Assembly (NCBI RefSeq): GCF_000385215.1
Contig: NZ_ARQK01000045.1
Coordinates: 1 to 64,000 of the forward strand
DNA length: 64,000 bases
Direction of reading: 5' to 3'
Origin: Thioalkalivibrio thiocyanoxidans ARh2
Lineage (GTDB): Bacteria > Pseudomonadota > Gammaproteobacteria > Ectothiorhodospirales > Ectothiorhodospiraceae
Part shown: positions 1-11,496 of the stretch, piece by piece
Layout: every line of letters begins with the position of its first letter
Numbering within the stretch: position 1 is the stretch's first letter
Program-made: the position numbers and the translations under genes
The notes under the pieces: generated by a model
Database searches by the model: none
What the model saw: the letters and a program-made list of their open reading frames with translations, nothing else
What the model was told of the DNA's origin: nothing

Positions 1-21
1 CCTTCGAGCCGTGAACCCGGG

Positions 22-50
22 TTGGGTCGCTCCCCGCCCTGTGGGATACT
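22..50 (+). promoter_or_regulatory. candidate recA promoter, now 340 bp upstream
   Basis: TTGGGT at 22-27 and GATACT at 45-50 are separated by 17 bases, a passable sigma-70 arrangement. Between it and recA lies the 270-bp repeat at 70-339. Without that repeat the -10 would sit about 70 bases before the recA start, so this could be the native recA promoter pushed away by an insertion. I see no LexA-type CTGT-N8-ACAG box. Bases 1-69 also carry a short open frame ending at TAA 68-70, possibly the 3' end of an upstream gene. Confidence 0.35.
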
Positions 51-69
51 GCGGCCCCGTATCCGGCTA

Positions 70-339
70 AGGGAAACACTGATCAATGTACACGTTCGCG
101 CTCGAGTCGCTTTTGCGTGCGAACAAGGCGCGGTGACTGCCGTGCAGTCATTCTGCACAAGGGAGCCGCAACGCCGTTCCCGCGCAAAAGCGGCCGAGCC
201 CCTTCGGGGTTGGTACCCCAGGTTCCCCGATCCTGCGTTGCGCCGCTTGCGGGTAGAACCACTACCCGCTGCACGACGCGCCTTGTCTCGGAAAACCTGG
301 GGTGCCAACGTGAACGTGTACATTGATCAGTGTTTCCCT
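70..339 (+). repeat. 270-bp inverted-terminal repeat element, copy 1
   Basis: The element begins AGGGAAACACTGATCAATGT and ends with its reverse complement; the perfect terminal inverted repeat is 28 bp. Nested inside are a TGACTGC/GCAGTCA hairpin, a GCGGGTAG-AACCA-CTACCCGC hairpin (249-269) and an inverted repeat of CCCCAGGTT. Copies 2 (26943-27227) and 3 (57708-57977) lie in the opposite orientation. There is no transposase gene and no convincing target duplication, so it is MITE-like. A 69-codon frame inside it is not conserved in copy 2 and is not called. Confidence 0.9.
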
Positions 340-390
340 GGGTAGGGCAACGGGTCGGAAACCATCGCTGCAAGCATCGGGAGGCATACC

Positions 391-1411
<1,021 letters not shown>

Positions 1412-1437
<26 letters not shown>

Positions 1438-1900
1438 CCCGGCCGATCCCGAGGCCGCGCTGGAGGCGGGCCTGCGGTTGCTGGTCCGGCGCGAACACTC
1501 CGCGCTGGAACTGGCCCGCAAGCTGGCCGAGCGCGGCTTCGAGCGGGATGCGGTCGATACCGCGCTCGAGCGTGCGCGCGAGCTCGACTACCTGAGCGAC
1601 AGCCGCTACGCGGACTTCATCGCCCGCCACCGCACGGAGCAGGGCTACGGCGAGCAGCGCATCCGCGCCGAACTCGCCCACAACGGCATTGGCAGCGACA
1701 CCGTCAATGCCGCCCTCGACGCGCTGGAGGTCGACTGGACCGACCAGGCCCGCGGCCAGCTCGAACGCCACTTCCGCCACCCCCCCGATACCCGCGAGGA
1801 CGAGGCCCGCTACTTGCGTCACCTCGCCGGCCGCGGATTCCCCGGCGGCGTCGCCCACCAGGCCCTCGCCGCTTGGAAGGAATCATCATCCATGGACTGA
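1412..1900 (+). CDS. recX: regulatory protein RecX
   Basis: A 162-residue RecX, which caps and inhibits RecA filaments. It shows the three-helix repeats of the family ([10 protein letters not shown], the [15 protein letters not shown] segment, [11 protein letters not shown]). It starts with ATG inside recA and overlaps it by 26 bases, so it is almost certainly co-transcribed and translationally coupled. A REP inverted pair follows directly after the stop codon. Confidence 0.95.
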
Positions 1901-1901
1901 T

Positions 1902-1960
1902 GTGGGAGCGGGCTTGCCCGCGAATGCTCCTGCGTTTTTCGCGGGCAAGCCCGCTCCCAC
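1902..1960. repeat. REP family A, inverted pair
   Basis: Two GTGGGAGCGGGCTTGCCCGC units face each other across a short spacer, two bases after the recX stop. The unit has a GTGGGAGC head and a GCGGGC-TT-GCCCGC stem. It is the same family as the copies around the transposase gene at 58175-58627. It could form a large hairpin between recX and alaS and act as a terminator or mRNA stabiliser. Confidence 0.9.
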
Positions 1961-2051
1961 AAACATGGCCCGAAGGCGGGGGCGGCAATACGCGGGTTGG
2001 GGGCTTGCGTGATAGGATTCCGGTTTTGACCCCATATCCAACCGGAACCGC

Positions 2052-4661
<2,610 letters not shown>

Positions 4662-4669
4662 AGCGGATT

Positions 4670-4784
4670 CGTCATCGCAGGGCGCACAGTTCTGCCGCGT
4701 CCGGCTTGAGCGTCCCCGGCCCTGGCTTGGTATTGGGGGTGCGTCCGGGGATTGCCACGGCCCCTGCGGGGCCTCGCAATGACG
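4670..4784. repeat. palindromic intergenic block between alaS and lysC
   Basis: This 179-base gap has no gene. Its edges are an imperfect inverted pair (CGTCATCGC at 4670-4678, GCAATGACG at 4776-4784) and it contains a GGCCCC-TGC-GGGGCC hairpin at 4759-4773. It looks like a dispersed palindromic repeat, but no second copy is in the window. The hairpin lacks a T-tract, so intrinsic termination is doubtful. Confidence 0.5.
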
Positions 4785-4840
4785 ACCCGAATGATGTTTA
4801 ATGCGCCGCCTTTCCGGGTGGCGGTGAATGGAATCTGTCA

Positions 4841-6085
4841 ATGGCGTTGCTGGTACTGAAATTCGGGGGCACCTCGGTGGGCACCACCGAGCGCATCCAG
4901 GCGGTCGCGGAGCGGGCGCTGAAACTGCGCGAGCAGGGGCACCAACTGGTGATCGTCGTCTCCGCGATGAGCGGCGAGACGGATCGCCTGCTGGGGCTCG
5001 CCCATGCGCTGAATCCTCGGGCCGATGGCCGCGAGCTGGACGTGCTGCTGTCCACCGGCGAGCAGGTCACGATCGCCCTGCTGTCGATGGCGCTGGAGGC
5101 GCAGGGCTGCCCGTCGCGCTCCTATACCGGGGCCCAGGTCACGATTCGTACCGACAGCGCGCACAACAAGGCACGGATCCGCAGTATCGACGATGCCCGT
5201 GTGCGAGCGGACCTGGAGGCGGGTCGGGTGGTCGTCGTGGCCGGGTTCCAGGGTGTGGACGAGCACGGCGCAATCACCACGCTGGGTCGCGGCGGTTCGG
5301 ATACCACGGCGGTGGCGCTGGCCGCCGCGCTGAAGGCCGACGAGTGCCGGATCTACACGGATGTGGACGGCGTCTATACCACCGATCCGCGCCTGGTGCC
5401 GAATGCGCGACGCCTGCACAGTGTCACCTTCGAGGAGATGCTGGAGATGGCGAGCCTCGGTTCCAAGGTGCTGCAGATCCGCGCAGTGGAATTTGCTGGC
5501 AAGTACAACGTCCCTCTTAGAGTGCTGTCCTCGTTCGAGGAAGGACCGGGGACTCTGATTACCACGGAGGAGGATGCGCAGGTGGAACAGGCGCTGGTTG
5601 CGGGTATCGCGTTCAATCAGAACGAGGCCCAGCTGACGGTTCAGGGCGTCCCCGATCAACCGGGGGTCGCGCATCGCATCCTCGGCCCGATCGCGGAGGC
5701 CAATATCGAGGTGGACATGATCGTGCAGAACGTGGGCGCGGATCAGACCACCGATTTCACGTTCACGGTCCACCGCAACGACTATGACAAGGCGCTCGCG
5801 ATCCTGCAGGATGCCTGCAAGGCCCTGAACGCGCGCAAGGTCTCCGGGGATACCCACATCGTGAAGATCTCGGTGGTCGGGGTCGGGATGCGTTCGCATG
5901 CCGGGATTGCCAGCAAGATGTTCCAGGCACTCTCGCGCGAGACGATCAACATCCGGATGATTTCCACCTCCGAGATCAAGATCTCGGTGGTCGTGGATGA
6001 GAAGTACCTCGAACTTGCAGTACGCGCTCTGCATGATGCCTTTGAACTTGAGCATGAACCTGTCGGTCAACAGGAGGACGGTTAA
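4841..6085 (+). CDS. lysC: aspartate kinase
   Basis: Aspartokinase phosphorylates aspartate, the entry to lysine, threonine and methionine synthesis and to diaminopimelate for the wall. The 414-residue product has KFGGTS at residues 7-12, the [13 protein letters not shown] substrate/ATP segment and two C-terminal ACT domains (from about residue 265), as in monofunctional lysine/threonine-inhibited enzymes. The ATG start fits the family N-terminus [10 protein letters not shown]. csrA follows 68 bases later. Confidence 0.97.
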   Translation: MALLVLKFGGTSVGTTERIQAVAERALKLREQGHQLVIVVSAMSGETDRLLGLAHALNPRADGRELDVLLSTGEQVTIALLSMALEAQGCPSRSYTGAQVTIRTDSAHNKARIRSIDDARVRADLEAGRVVVVAGFQGVDEHGAITTLGRGGSDTTAVALAAALKADECRIYTDVDGVYTTDPRLVPNARRLHSVTFEEMLEMASLGSKVLQIRAVEFAGKYNVPLRVLSSFEEGPGTLITTEEDAQVEQALVAGIAFNQNEAQLTVQGVPDQPGVAHRILGPIAEANIEVDMIVQNVGADQTTDFTFTVHRNDYDKALAILQDACKALNARKVSGDTHIVKISVVGVGMRSHAGIASKMFQALSRETINIRMISTSEIKISVVVDEKYLELAVRALHDAFELEHEPVGQQEDG

Positions 6086-6153
6086 GGATGACAGACCGTA
6101 AAACGGTTACCGGACGACCGACTGCGTCCGACACAGGCACTGCGGAGAAGAGC

Positions 6154-6402
6154 ATGCTCATTTTGACTCGACGTGTGGGCGAGACCCTCATGATCGGCGA
6201 GGACGTTTCCGTCACCGTCCTGGGGGTCAAGGGCAATCAGGTTCGTATCGGGATCAACGCGCCTCAGGACGTCGCCGTCCACCGTGAGGAGATATTCCAG
6301 CGTATTCAGCGTGAATCCAACGTGGCGGACGATGATCAGGGCTCGTCTGGCGGTGGGTCCGCACCGGGAGGGAGCGTGGCGGCTTCCTCGCGCGACGACT
6401 GA
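6154..6402 (+). CDS. csrA: carbon storage regulator CsrA
   Basis: CsrA is a dimeric RNA-binding repressor of translation that recognises GGA motifs. The start at 6154 gives the canonical N-terminus [15 protein letters not shown] and 82 residues, including [10 protein letters not shown] and the HREEI segment, then a Ser/Gly-rich tail. A GGAGA site lies just before. An in-frame ATG at 6088, also behind a GGAGG, would add 22 residues; no known CsrA needs them because Met1-Leu2 form part of the first strand. A strong terminator follows. Confidence 0.95.
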   Translation: MLILTRRVGETLMIGEDVSVTVLGVKGNQVRIGINAPQDVAVHREEIFQRIQRESNVADDDQGSSGGGSAPGGSVAASSRDD

Positions 6403-6414
6403 CGAGGGTTGCCA

Positions 6415-6448
6415 GGCCCGGCGGTCCCAGCGACCGCCGGGCCTTTTC
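6415..6448 (+). terminator. rho-independent terminator of csrA
   Basis: A 12-bp perfect GC stem (GGCCCGGCGGTC at 6415-6426, partner at 6432-6443) is followed by TTTTCTTT. It ends the lysC-csrA transcript just before tRNA-Ser. Confidence 0.9.
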
Positions 6449-6486
6449 TTTATGGGCACAAGTCCGTATGCTGTGCCGCGCATTCC

Positions 6487-6577
6487 GGAGAGTTGGCCGA
6501 GTGGTCGAAGGCGCTCCCCTGCTAAGGGAGTATGGGTCAAAAGCCCATCGAGGGTTCGAATCCCTCACTCTCCGCCA
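6487..6577 (+). tRNA. tRNA-Ser(GCU)
   Basis: The 91-base class II tRNA has acceptor GGAGAGT/ACTCTCC, anticodon loop CTGCTAA (anticodon GCU), a long variable arm, GGTTCGAATCC T-arm and encoded CCA. Its last 14 bases are the attachment core used by the integrated element that follows and are duplicated at 16455-16468. Confidence 0.97.
6564..6577 (+). other. attL (tRNA-Ser 3' end core)
   Basis: The sequence CTCACTCTCCGCCA forms the tRNA-Ser acceptor end with CCA. It recurs exactly at 16455-16468 and 16637-16650. Integration regenerated the tRNA, so the gene stays functional. Confidence 0.85.
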
Positions 6578-6688
6578 CCTATTCAGTAAAATCAGTGGGT
6601 TATGGGCGTCCTGTCGGGGCGTCCCCCGCTGTATCCCCTAACGATCGGACTGGCTGCTTTCCCTGTTCCCAACCACAGGAGAAAGACC

Positions 6689-6904
6689 ATGACCGAAGAA
6701 ACACCCATGACCGATAACGACCTGGTGGACCAGGCCGACGATATGATGCGCCACCTTCAATCCATGCAGTCGATCTGTACCAAGATCATCTGCGAGTGCG
6801 AGCAGGACAACGCCGATATTCCGCTCTTTGACCTGTTCGGCGAGGCGTTCAAGGATGCCCGCGCGCTCGTTGAGCAGCTCCAGTCCGCCGTGGGCCGCAA
6901 GTAG
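6689..6904 (+). CDS. small protein of unknown function, satellite left end
   Basis: I do not recognise this 71-residue acidic protein. The ATG at 6689 follows a good AGGAGA site; upstream in-frame starts have none. It is helical in character (DLVDQADDMMRHLQ, EAFKDARALVEQLQ) and has a CKIICEC-like cysteine cluster (ICTKIICECEQD) that could bind metal. It lies just inside attL and is the only rightward gene of the element, convergent to the tape measure gene, so it is probably expressed independently of the operon, a typical place for accessory cargo. Confidence 0.7.
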   Translation: MTEETPMTDNDLVDQADDMMRHLQSMQSICTKIICECEQDNADIPLFDLFGEAFKDARALVEQLQSAVGRK

Positions 6905-6911
6905 CAGGCAC

Positions 6912-6959
6912 AAAAAAACCCCGCGGACGGAGGACTGGCAAGGTCTCGTCTGCGGGGTT
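6912..6959 (-). terminator. terminator of the leftward satellite operon
   Basis: AACCCCGC (6917-6924) pairs with GCGGGGTT (6952-6959), extended by GGACG/CGTCT. The run of seven A at 6912-6918 becomes a T-tract on the minus strand, so it ends leftward transcription 50 bases past the tape measure stop. It may also slow rightward transcription from the 71-residue gene. Confidence 0.8.
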
Positions 6960-7008
6960 CACCGGGATTGCGGAGCGCGGCTCCCGGCGGGCCGCGTTGG
7001 GGGCCTGG

Positions 7009-9642
7009 CTACGCGCCCGTTAACATCTCGAGGCCGTCTTCGTTCACCCGAACCTGAATGGCCCGCAGGATCTCCCACATGAACGCTTCGAGGTGCGGCT
7101 GCAGGCCGTCGCCCTCGATCTTGATGGCGGCATCGCCGCGTTGCATGGCGTCTGTCCGGGCCTGCAGGTTGCGGATATGCTCGTCGAGCATCTTCATCTG
7201 GCGCTGGTGCGCTTCCTCGCGGATCTGATTCTCTCGGTCGATCTGGCTCTTGATGTCCAGTCGATCCCAGGCGGACGAATCGCCCAACTGCCCGAACAGG
7301 CTGCCGAGCATTTCAGCGGTGCTGTCCATGGTGTTGTTGATGGAGTCGAAGGCCGCCTCGACCTGTGCGGTCTGCGCCTCGAGTTCGGCCACATTCATCT
7401 GTGCCTCGAACTCCATGTAACGGATGCGCTCGTTACTGGCGAGCTCCTCCAGGGCGATCTGGAGCTTGTCCGACTGCTTGGCAGCCTCCTCCGTTGAGGT
7501 CTTGGCGCGGTCCATCGACTCGCCAACCGCGGGGCCCACCTGCGTGAAGGTGCGCACCCCGTCTTCCATCGTTTCGACCCACCGCCGGTTGCTTTCCTCG
7601 GTGCCGTCGATGATTTCCTTGGTCTCGCCGATCTTTCCGGTGGTCGCGTCCCATTGCAGGCCCTGCGCCTCGAACTGCTCGGTCAGCAGCCGCTTTGACT
7701 CCCGGGCCATATCATCGGCCGCGGTCATCTCGTTAACGATGCGGTCGTAGTCGCGCCCGGTGTCCTCCAGGGACTCCTTGCTCTTGTCGAGGTCTTCCGA
7801 GGCCTTGAGGCTGGTGCGGCCCATGTTCTCGGTCGCGACCGTCAGATCCTCCATCGGGTGGATCAGGTCGTAGATCAAGCCGCCGAGGTTACCGGAGTCC
7901 GTGAAGCGGTCGATCAGGGCGTCGATGCCGTCGCCGATCATGTCGCCGACCATCCAGCCGCCAGCCCCAGCGGCACCCACTGCCCCGAGGCGCGACAGGG
8001 CGCCGGCCAGGCCGCTGGCACCCAGTGCCGTGGTCAGTTGGCGGGTGGAGTTGATCAGGCCCACACCCTGAGCCGCGACCATCACGAACAGCAGCTTTTC
8101 GAACAGCGGGAGGAGCATGTTCACCTGAGTGACAATGCCCGCCATGTTGCCGATGGTGCGGAACAGGCTGTCGTCGAGGGAGGCCGCCCCAGACCCGACG
8201 TCGACCAGCAGGTCGAATAGGAACCGGAACGACTCGATCACGCCCGCGGTGAACTGCGACAGGCCGGCGAAGGCGTCGGCAATGGTGGTCATGGCATCGG
8301 CGAGGCCCTCGGCGCTGCTCAGGTCCTGGTTCTGGAACAGGTTCTGTACACCCTCGCGCAGGGCCTCGATGCCCCGCTCGAAACCGGACAGGTCCGCCAG
8401 CTCCAGGGCCTCGCCCATGTTCTCGGCAATGGTTCGCAGCGTGGCCTCGGTGTCGGACATGATGCCCTCGACCACGCCCACCAGGCCGCCAAGCTGCCCC
8501 TGCTGGACGTTCTGCCCCACCGCGTTGAATACCGCCGCCAGCGCGCCGGTGACGCTGCCGTACTGGTCCAGCAGCGGGCCGCCGATCTCGATCGCCATGC
8601 CGCGCATGGCGTTGATCACGCGCTGGTTGTTTTGCTCGACCGTGCCAGCCATGTTCTCGAAGGCCTGGCCGGTGGCTCCGGTGTTGTCCTCCATCGCCCG
8701 CAGGGTGTCGCCGAACGCGCCCGCGCCCTCGCCGGTCAGCGTGAGGACCGCGCCCAGCGCCTGGACCGAGCCAAACAGCTGCGACATCTGCTCGGTGTTG
8801 CCGCCGGTGGCCTGCGCCACATCGTCGAGCACGCCTTCCAGCCCGCGGGACTCCAGCGCCGCCGCCCCGAACTCGATACCGAGATCGGCGGCCATGGTCC
8901 GGGCCTGCTGGGTCGGGTTGATGATGTTCGCGATGGCCTGGCGGACCTGCGTCACGGCCTGGCTGGTCGGGGTGCCCGCCGCCGTCAGCGCCGCAACGGC
9001 CGACAGCAGTTCCTCGAAGTCGACGCCGGCCGACGCGGCGAGGCCCGTCACCTGCGCCAGCGACGATCCCAGCTCCGGCAGCGTGGTCTGGCCCTGCCGC
9101 ACGGTGGTGAACAGCGCATCGCTGAACCGCTCGGCCTCGTCCATCTCCATGCCGTAGGCATTCAGGCTGGACACCAGCACCGTGAGGGTGTCGTTCAGAT
9201 CCGCCTTGCCGGCCACCGCCAGCTGCTCGGCCTGCGCGACCGCCTCGATGGCATCGGTGTAGTCCACACCCGCCGAGATCGCCGAGTAGATCGCGGTGGT
9301 GACCTGCTCGAGCGGCTGCGTGGATTCGTTGGCGTAGTCGAGAATGCCCTGGCGGAACTCGTCCAGGGCCCCGATCGGCTCGTCGATCAGCGTGGTGATC
9401 TCGCGAAAGGCGCTGTCGAAGTCGCCCGCCGCCTTGATGCTGAACGCGGTGATGGCCGCGCCCGCCGTCAGCAGCGCTGCCTCTACCTGGACCGCACGCT
9501 TGGTGAAGTCGGCAATCGGGGCCGTGGCGGACTGCAGGCTGTTGGTGAAGGACTGCGCGTTGCGGAGCGCGGCCTGCGTGGCCTCTCCGGTTCGATCGAT
9601 CCCCTGAAAGATGAGCTCTACCGTACTCGAGCGGTCAGCCAT
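7009..9642 (-). CDS. phage tail tape measure protein (TP901-type)
   Basis: The tape measure protein is the scaffold that sets tail length in siphophages and myophages and is ejected at infection. The 877-residue product has an N-terminal TP901 core (about residues 80-370: SAISAGVDYTDAIEAVAQAE, LTAAGTPTSQAV, QLFGSVQALGAVLTLTG, NQRVINAMRG), hydrophobic segments at about 510-590 and a C-terminal coiled coil rich in Glu/Gln. No stop or frameshift interrupts it. The ATG at 9642 overlaps the preceding terminase-like gene by 8 bases. No tail tube, chaperone or baseplate gene accompanies it, which is odd. Confidence 0.9.
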   Translation of the reverse strand: MADRSSTVELIFQGIDRTGEATQAALRNAQSFTNSLQSATAPIADFTKRAVQVEAALLTAGAAITAFSIKAAGDFDSAFREITTLIDEPIGALDEFRQGILDYANESTQPLEQVTTAIYSAISAGVDYTDAIEAVAQAEQLAVAGKADLNDTLTVLVSSLNAYGMEMDEAERFSDALFTTVRQGQTTLPELGSSLAQVTGLAASAGVDFEELLSAVAALTAAGTPTSQAVTQVRQAIANIINPTQQARTMAADLGIEFGAAALESRGLEGVLDDVAQATGGNTEQMSQLFGSVQALGAVLTLTGEGAGAFGDTLRAMEDNTGATGQAFENMAGTVEQNNQRVINAMRGMAIEIGGPLLDQYGSVTGALAAVFNAVGQNVQQGQLGGLVGVVEGIMSDTEATLRTIAENMGEALELADLSGFERGIEALREGVQNLFQNQDLSSAEGLADAMTTIADAFAGLSQFTAGVIESFRFLFDLLVDVGSGAASLDDSLFRTIGNMAGIVTQVNMLLPLFEKLLFVMVAAQGVGLINSTRQLTTALGASGLAGALSRLGAVGAAGAGGWMVGDMIGDGIDALIDRFTDSGNLGGLIYDLIHPMEDLTVATENMGRTSLKASEDLDKSKESLEDTGRDYDRIVNEMTAADDMARESKRLLTEQFEAQGLQWDATTGKIGETKEIIDGTEESNRRWVETMEDGVRTFTQVGPAVGESMDRAKTSTEEAAKQSDKLQIALEELASNERIRYMEFEAQMNVAELEAQTAQVEAAFDSINNTMDSTAEMLGSLFGQLGDSSAWDRLDIKSQIDRENQIREEAHQRQMKMLDEHIRNLQARTDAMQRGDAAIKIEGDGLQPHLEAFMWEILRAIQVRVNEDGLEMLTGA

Positions 9643-9997
9643 TGCATTTCTCCGGTGGGGCCAGGCGTTCAAGCTGGTCGGCCAGGCCGGCCATGGTTTC
9701 GTGAATGATCGTCTCGACCCCCTCGGCTTGCTCAGGTGTCACCAGGCCGCGGCGTTCAAGATCGTCGGGCAGACTGGCGAGGCGCTGGCGGATTCGACCA
9801 AAGGCGGTGGCGACCGCTTCCTCGACTTCTCCAGCCGGGATCAACCCACCGGCGCGCTGGTCGGCTTCCATCTGACGCAGCCGCGCAAGTGCCGCCTCTT
9901 TGTCCGCCCTGGCCTTGTTGAATCGCTCGCTGTGATCGCTCACGTTCGAGCCTTTGGGCCGCCCTGCGCCGGGTCGTTTACCGCCGTGTCCGTTCAT
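9635..9997 (-). CDS. small terminase subunit-like protein
   Basis: The 120-residue product begins with the GGKRPGAGRPKGS basic motif frequent at the N-terminus of phage small terminases, followed by a helical region and a C-terminal half (EVEEAVATAFGRIRQRLASLPDDL to LADQLERL) like Nu1/DUF1441 small terminases. These recognise pac or cos DNA and recruit the large terminase; satellites use their own version to redirect helper packaging. Here no large subunit is present. ATG at 9997 is chosen over TTG at 10012. It is coupled to the tape measure gene. Confidence 0.65.
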   Translation of the reverse strand: MNGHGGKRPGAGRPKGSNVSDHSERFNKARADKEAALARLRQMEADQRAGGLIPAGEVEEAVATAFGRIRQRLASLPDDLERRGLVTPEQAEGVETIIHETMAGLADQLERLAPPEKCNG

Positions 9998-10013
9998 ACG
10001 ATTGATTCTCAAT

Positions 10014-10046
10014 CAGGTTTTCGGGAGCGAATTTAGTCGAAACCTG
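10014..10046 (-). promoter_or_regulatory. dyad in the promoter region of terS-tape measure
   Basis: CAGGTTTTCG (10014-10023) and CGAAACCTG (10038-10046) form an inverted repeat with a 14-base spacer. On the minus strand the spacer contains TAAATT (10035-10030), a -10-like hexamer about 33 bases before the terminase-like start. This is the only real gap between the Mor-like gene and the two late-type genes, so it is the natural site for their control. Confidence 0.5.
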
Positions 10047-10089
10047 CGGTTTTCTGCGTACCCGCCTGCTGGGCCCTCACAGGGTCCCC

Positions 10090-10449
10090 CTACGCCGCAT
10101 CCCTCGGCAGCCGGCCCATCGCCTGCAGTTCTTTGCGCACGCCATGTACACGCCGCTCGCTGAGTCCCACCAGCAGGGACACCGTGCGCACCGGGATCTT
10201 GTTGCGCAGGGCAATTTCGATACGGTGCGTGGTCTGGTCCCGCAGGGGGGGGAGGCTCACGTTCCCGCCGCCGAATGCCTCGGCAAGCTTCTCGACCGCC
10301 TCGTCATCCATCACGGACCGCAGCCAGTGATGGGGGGGAGGGTTGGCCGGGACAAAGAACGTCATCCCGCCGCGGACAATCGCAAGCTGGTGGGCGGCCT
10401 GGAATCCGACCGCATCGGCGATCTGTTGGAGTACGTGCTGTGTGCTCAT
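10090..10449 (-). CDS. Mor-like transcription activator
   Basis: The 119-residue protein matches the Mor/C family of phage Mu: an N-terminal dimerisation part (VLQQIADAVGFQAAHQLAIVRGG, TFFVPANPPPHHWL, EKLAEAFGG) and a C-terminal helix-turn-helix (RNKIPVRTVSLLVGLSERRVHGVRKEL). Mor activates a phage promoter lacking a good -35. The ATG start overlaps the upstream gene by 4 bases (ATGA). It directly precedes the terminase/tape measure pair, which suggests it switches on these late-type genes. Confidence 0.75.
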   Translation of the reverse strand: MSTQHVLQQIADAVGFQAAHQLAIVRGGMTFFVPANPPPHHWLRSVMDDEAVEKLAEAFGGGNVSLPPLRDQTTHRIEIALRNKIPVRTVSLLVGLSERRVHGVRKELQAMGRLPRDAA

Positions 10450-11072
10450 GCTGCCACCCCCAGGCCCGCTGCCCGAGCTTCCCCTCGGAGCGCGTCGGCT
10501 TCTTCCTGGAGCTGCTGAATCTTCGCGTCGATCTCGGCCAGCTCGCCCTCGCGCACGTCGCCATCGGGGGCGTCTCCCAGGGAATCGGCAAACGCTTTCA
10601 CCCGGTCGAGGAGCATGTCGCCACAGGACCACGCCAGCAGTCCCGTGATGGTCTCCGGGTTGATCTTGTAGTTCTCGCCTGCGCCGCTGTCTGCCCCGAA
10701 CAGCACCGCGAACAGTTGAGCCGCATGGTTGCGGTTCGCTGATTCCCGCAACTGCATATTGGCGGCCCCCTGCAAGTGGTCGGTGCGCGGTGGGCGCAGC
10801 AGCTTGGCCGCAGTACTGCCGTTGAGCTTGCCGAGTCCGTTTTCGCGCTGCCGGCGCTCGAAGTCTTCCGCCTCAGCGCGGATCGATTTCTCCGCGACCT
10901 TGAGGATTTCGGCCTTCGTGGCGCGGCTCGAGTTGAGCTCCTGGCGCTTCTGTTGCAGGGCTGCGATCTCGTCGCGCTTGCCCGCCAATGCCTGCTCGAT
11001 CTGCTGTTGCAGTTGCGCACGGCTGCCCTGTAGATCGGCCAGGGCGGTGGAGAAGTTCTTTTTCGCTGGCAT
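10446..11072 (-). CDS. coiled-coil protein of unknown function
   Basis: I do not recognise a family. The 208 residues carry a long N-terminal coiled coil (residues about 5-80, rich in Gln, Lys and Glu), a central region (RDHLQGAANMQLRESANRN), and a C-terminal coiled coil ending in a small Ala/Gly tail. It is soluble, with no signal or membrane segment. It starts 4 bases after the previous gene and overlaps the Mor-like gene by 4 bases, so it belongs to the operon. Confidence 0.75.
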   Translation of the reverse strand: MPAKKNFSTALADLQGSRAQLQQQIEQALAGKRDEIAALQQKRQELNSSRATKAEILKVAEKSIRAEAEDFERRQRENGLGKLNGSTAAKLLRPPRTDHLQGAANMQLRESANRNHAAQLFAVLFGADSGAGENYKINPETITGLLAWSCGDMLLDRVKAFADSLGDAPDGDVREGELAEIDAKIQQLQEEADALRGEARAAGLGVAA

Positions 11073-11076
11073 GGGA

Positions 11077-11496
11077 TTACCTCGTCGCTTCGTCGATCAG
11101 GTGGAGGCACAGGTCATCGAGGCTGCAAAGCAGCTCGGTGTGGCCCTGGTCGTTTCGCCGCATCTCGAACTTCGGCGGTTCGCCCCGGGAATGCCGGGCG
11201 GCCACTTCCTGCGCGGATAGCCCCAGCACAGCCCCGACTTCCTCGAGGTTCAGCCAGGATTGCGCGGCGTCGACATCATCCGGCCGGAGGTTGTTGGGCG
11301 AGAGCTTGTTGAGAATCGAGCGCCGGACCACCTTGCGAGCTGACCTTGAAACCTTCACGCGCTCCAGCGTCTCCGCCTTGGGGCGTTCGCTCGGGCGGCC
11401 GCGATTCTTGGTCAGGTACTGGGCAGCCGGACCGGTCGGGGTCAGATCCCTCGGGTCCGGCTGCGGTTTGAACTGGCGGGTCTTGATCGGCATCAC
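11077..11496 (-). CDS. satellite protein with possible helix-turn-helix
   Basis: The 139-residue product has a basic, Pro-rich N-terminus (NRGRPSERPKAETLERVKVSRSA) and a C-terminal part (WLNLEEVGAVLGLSAQEVAARHSRGE) that reads like a MerR/excisionase-type helix-turn-helix, followed by LDDLCLHLI. DNA binding is inferred only from this. It overlaps the preceding coiled-coil gene by 4 bases (ATGA). Confidence 0.65.
   Translation of the reverse strand: MMPIKTRQFKPQPDPRDLTPTGPAAQYLTKNRGRPSERPKAETLERVKVSRSARKVVRRSILNKLSPNNLRPDDVDAAQSWLNLEEVGAVLGLSAQEVAARHSRGEPPKFEMRRNDQGHTELLCSLDDLCLHLIDEATR

Noticed and set aside
117-326. 69-codon frame inside repeat copy 1, also open in copy 3
   Set aside because: In copy 2 the same frame meets a stop after about 47 codons and the copies differ by structure-preserving rather than codon-preserving changes, so it is non-coding.
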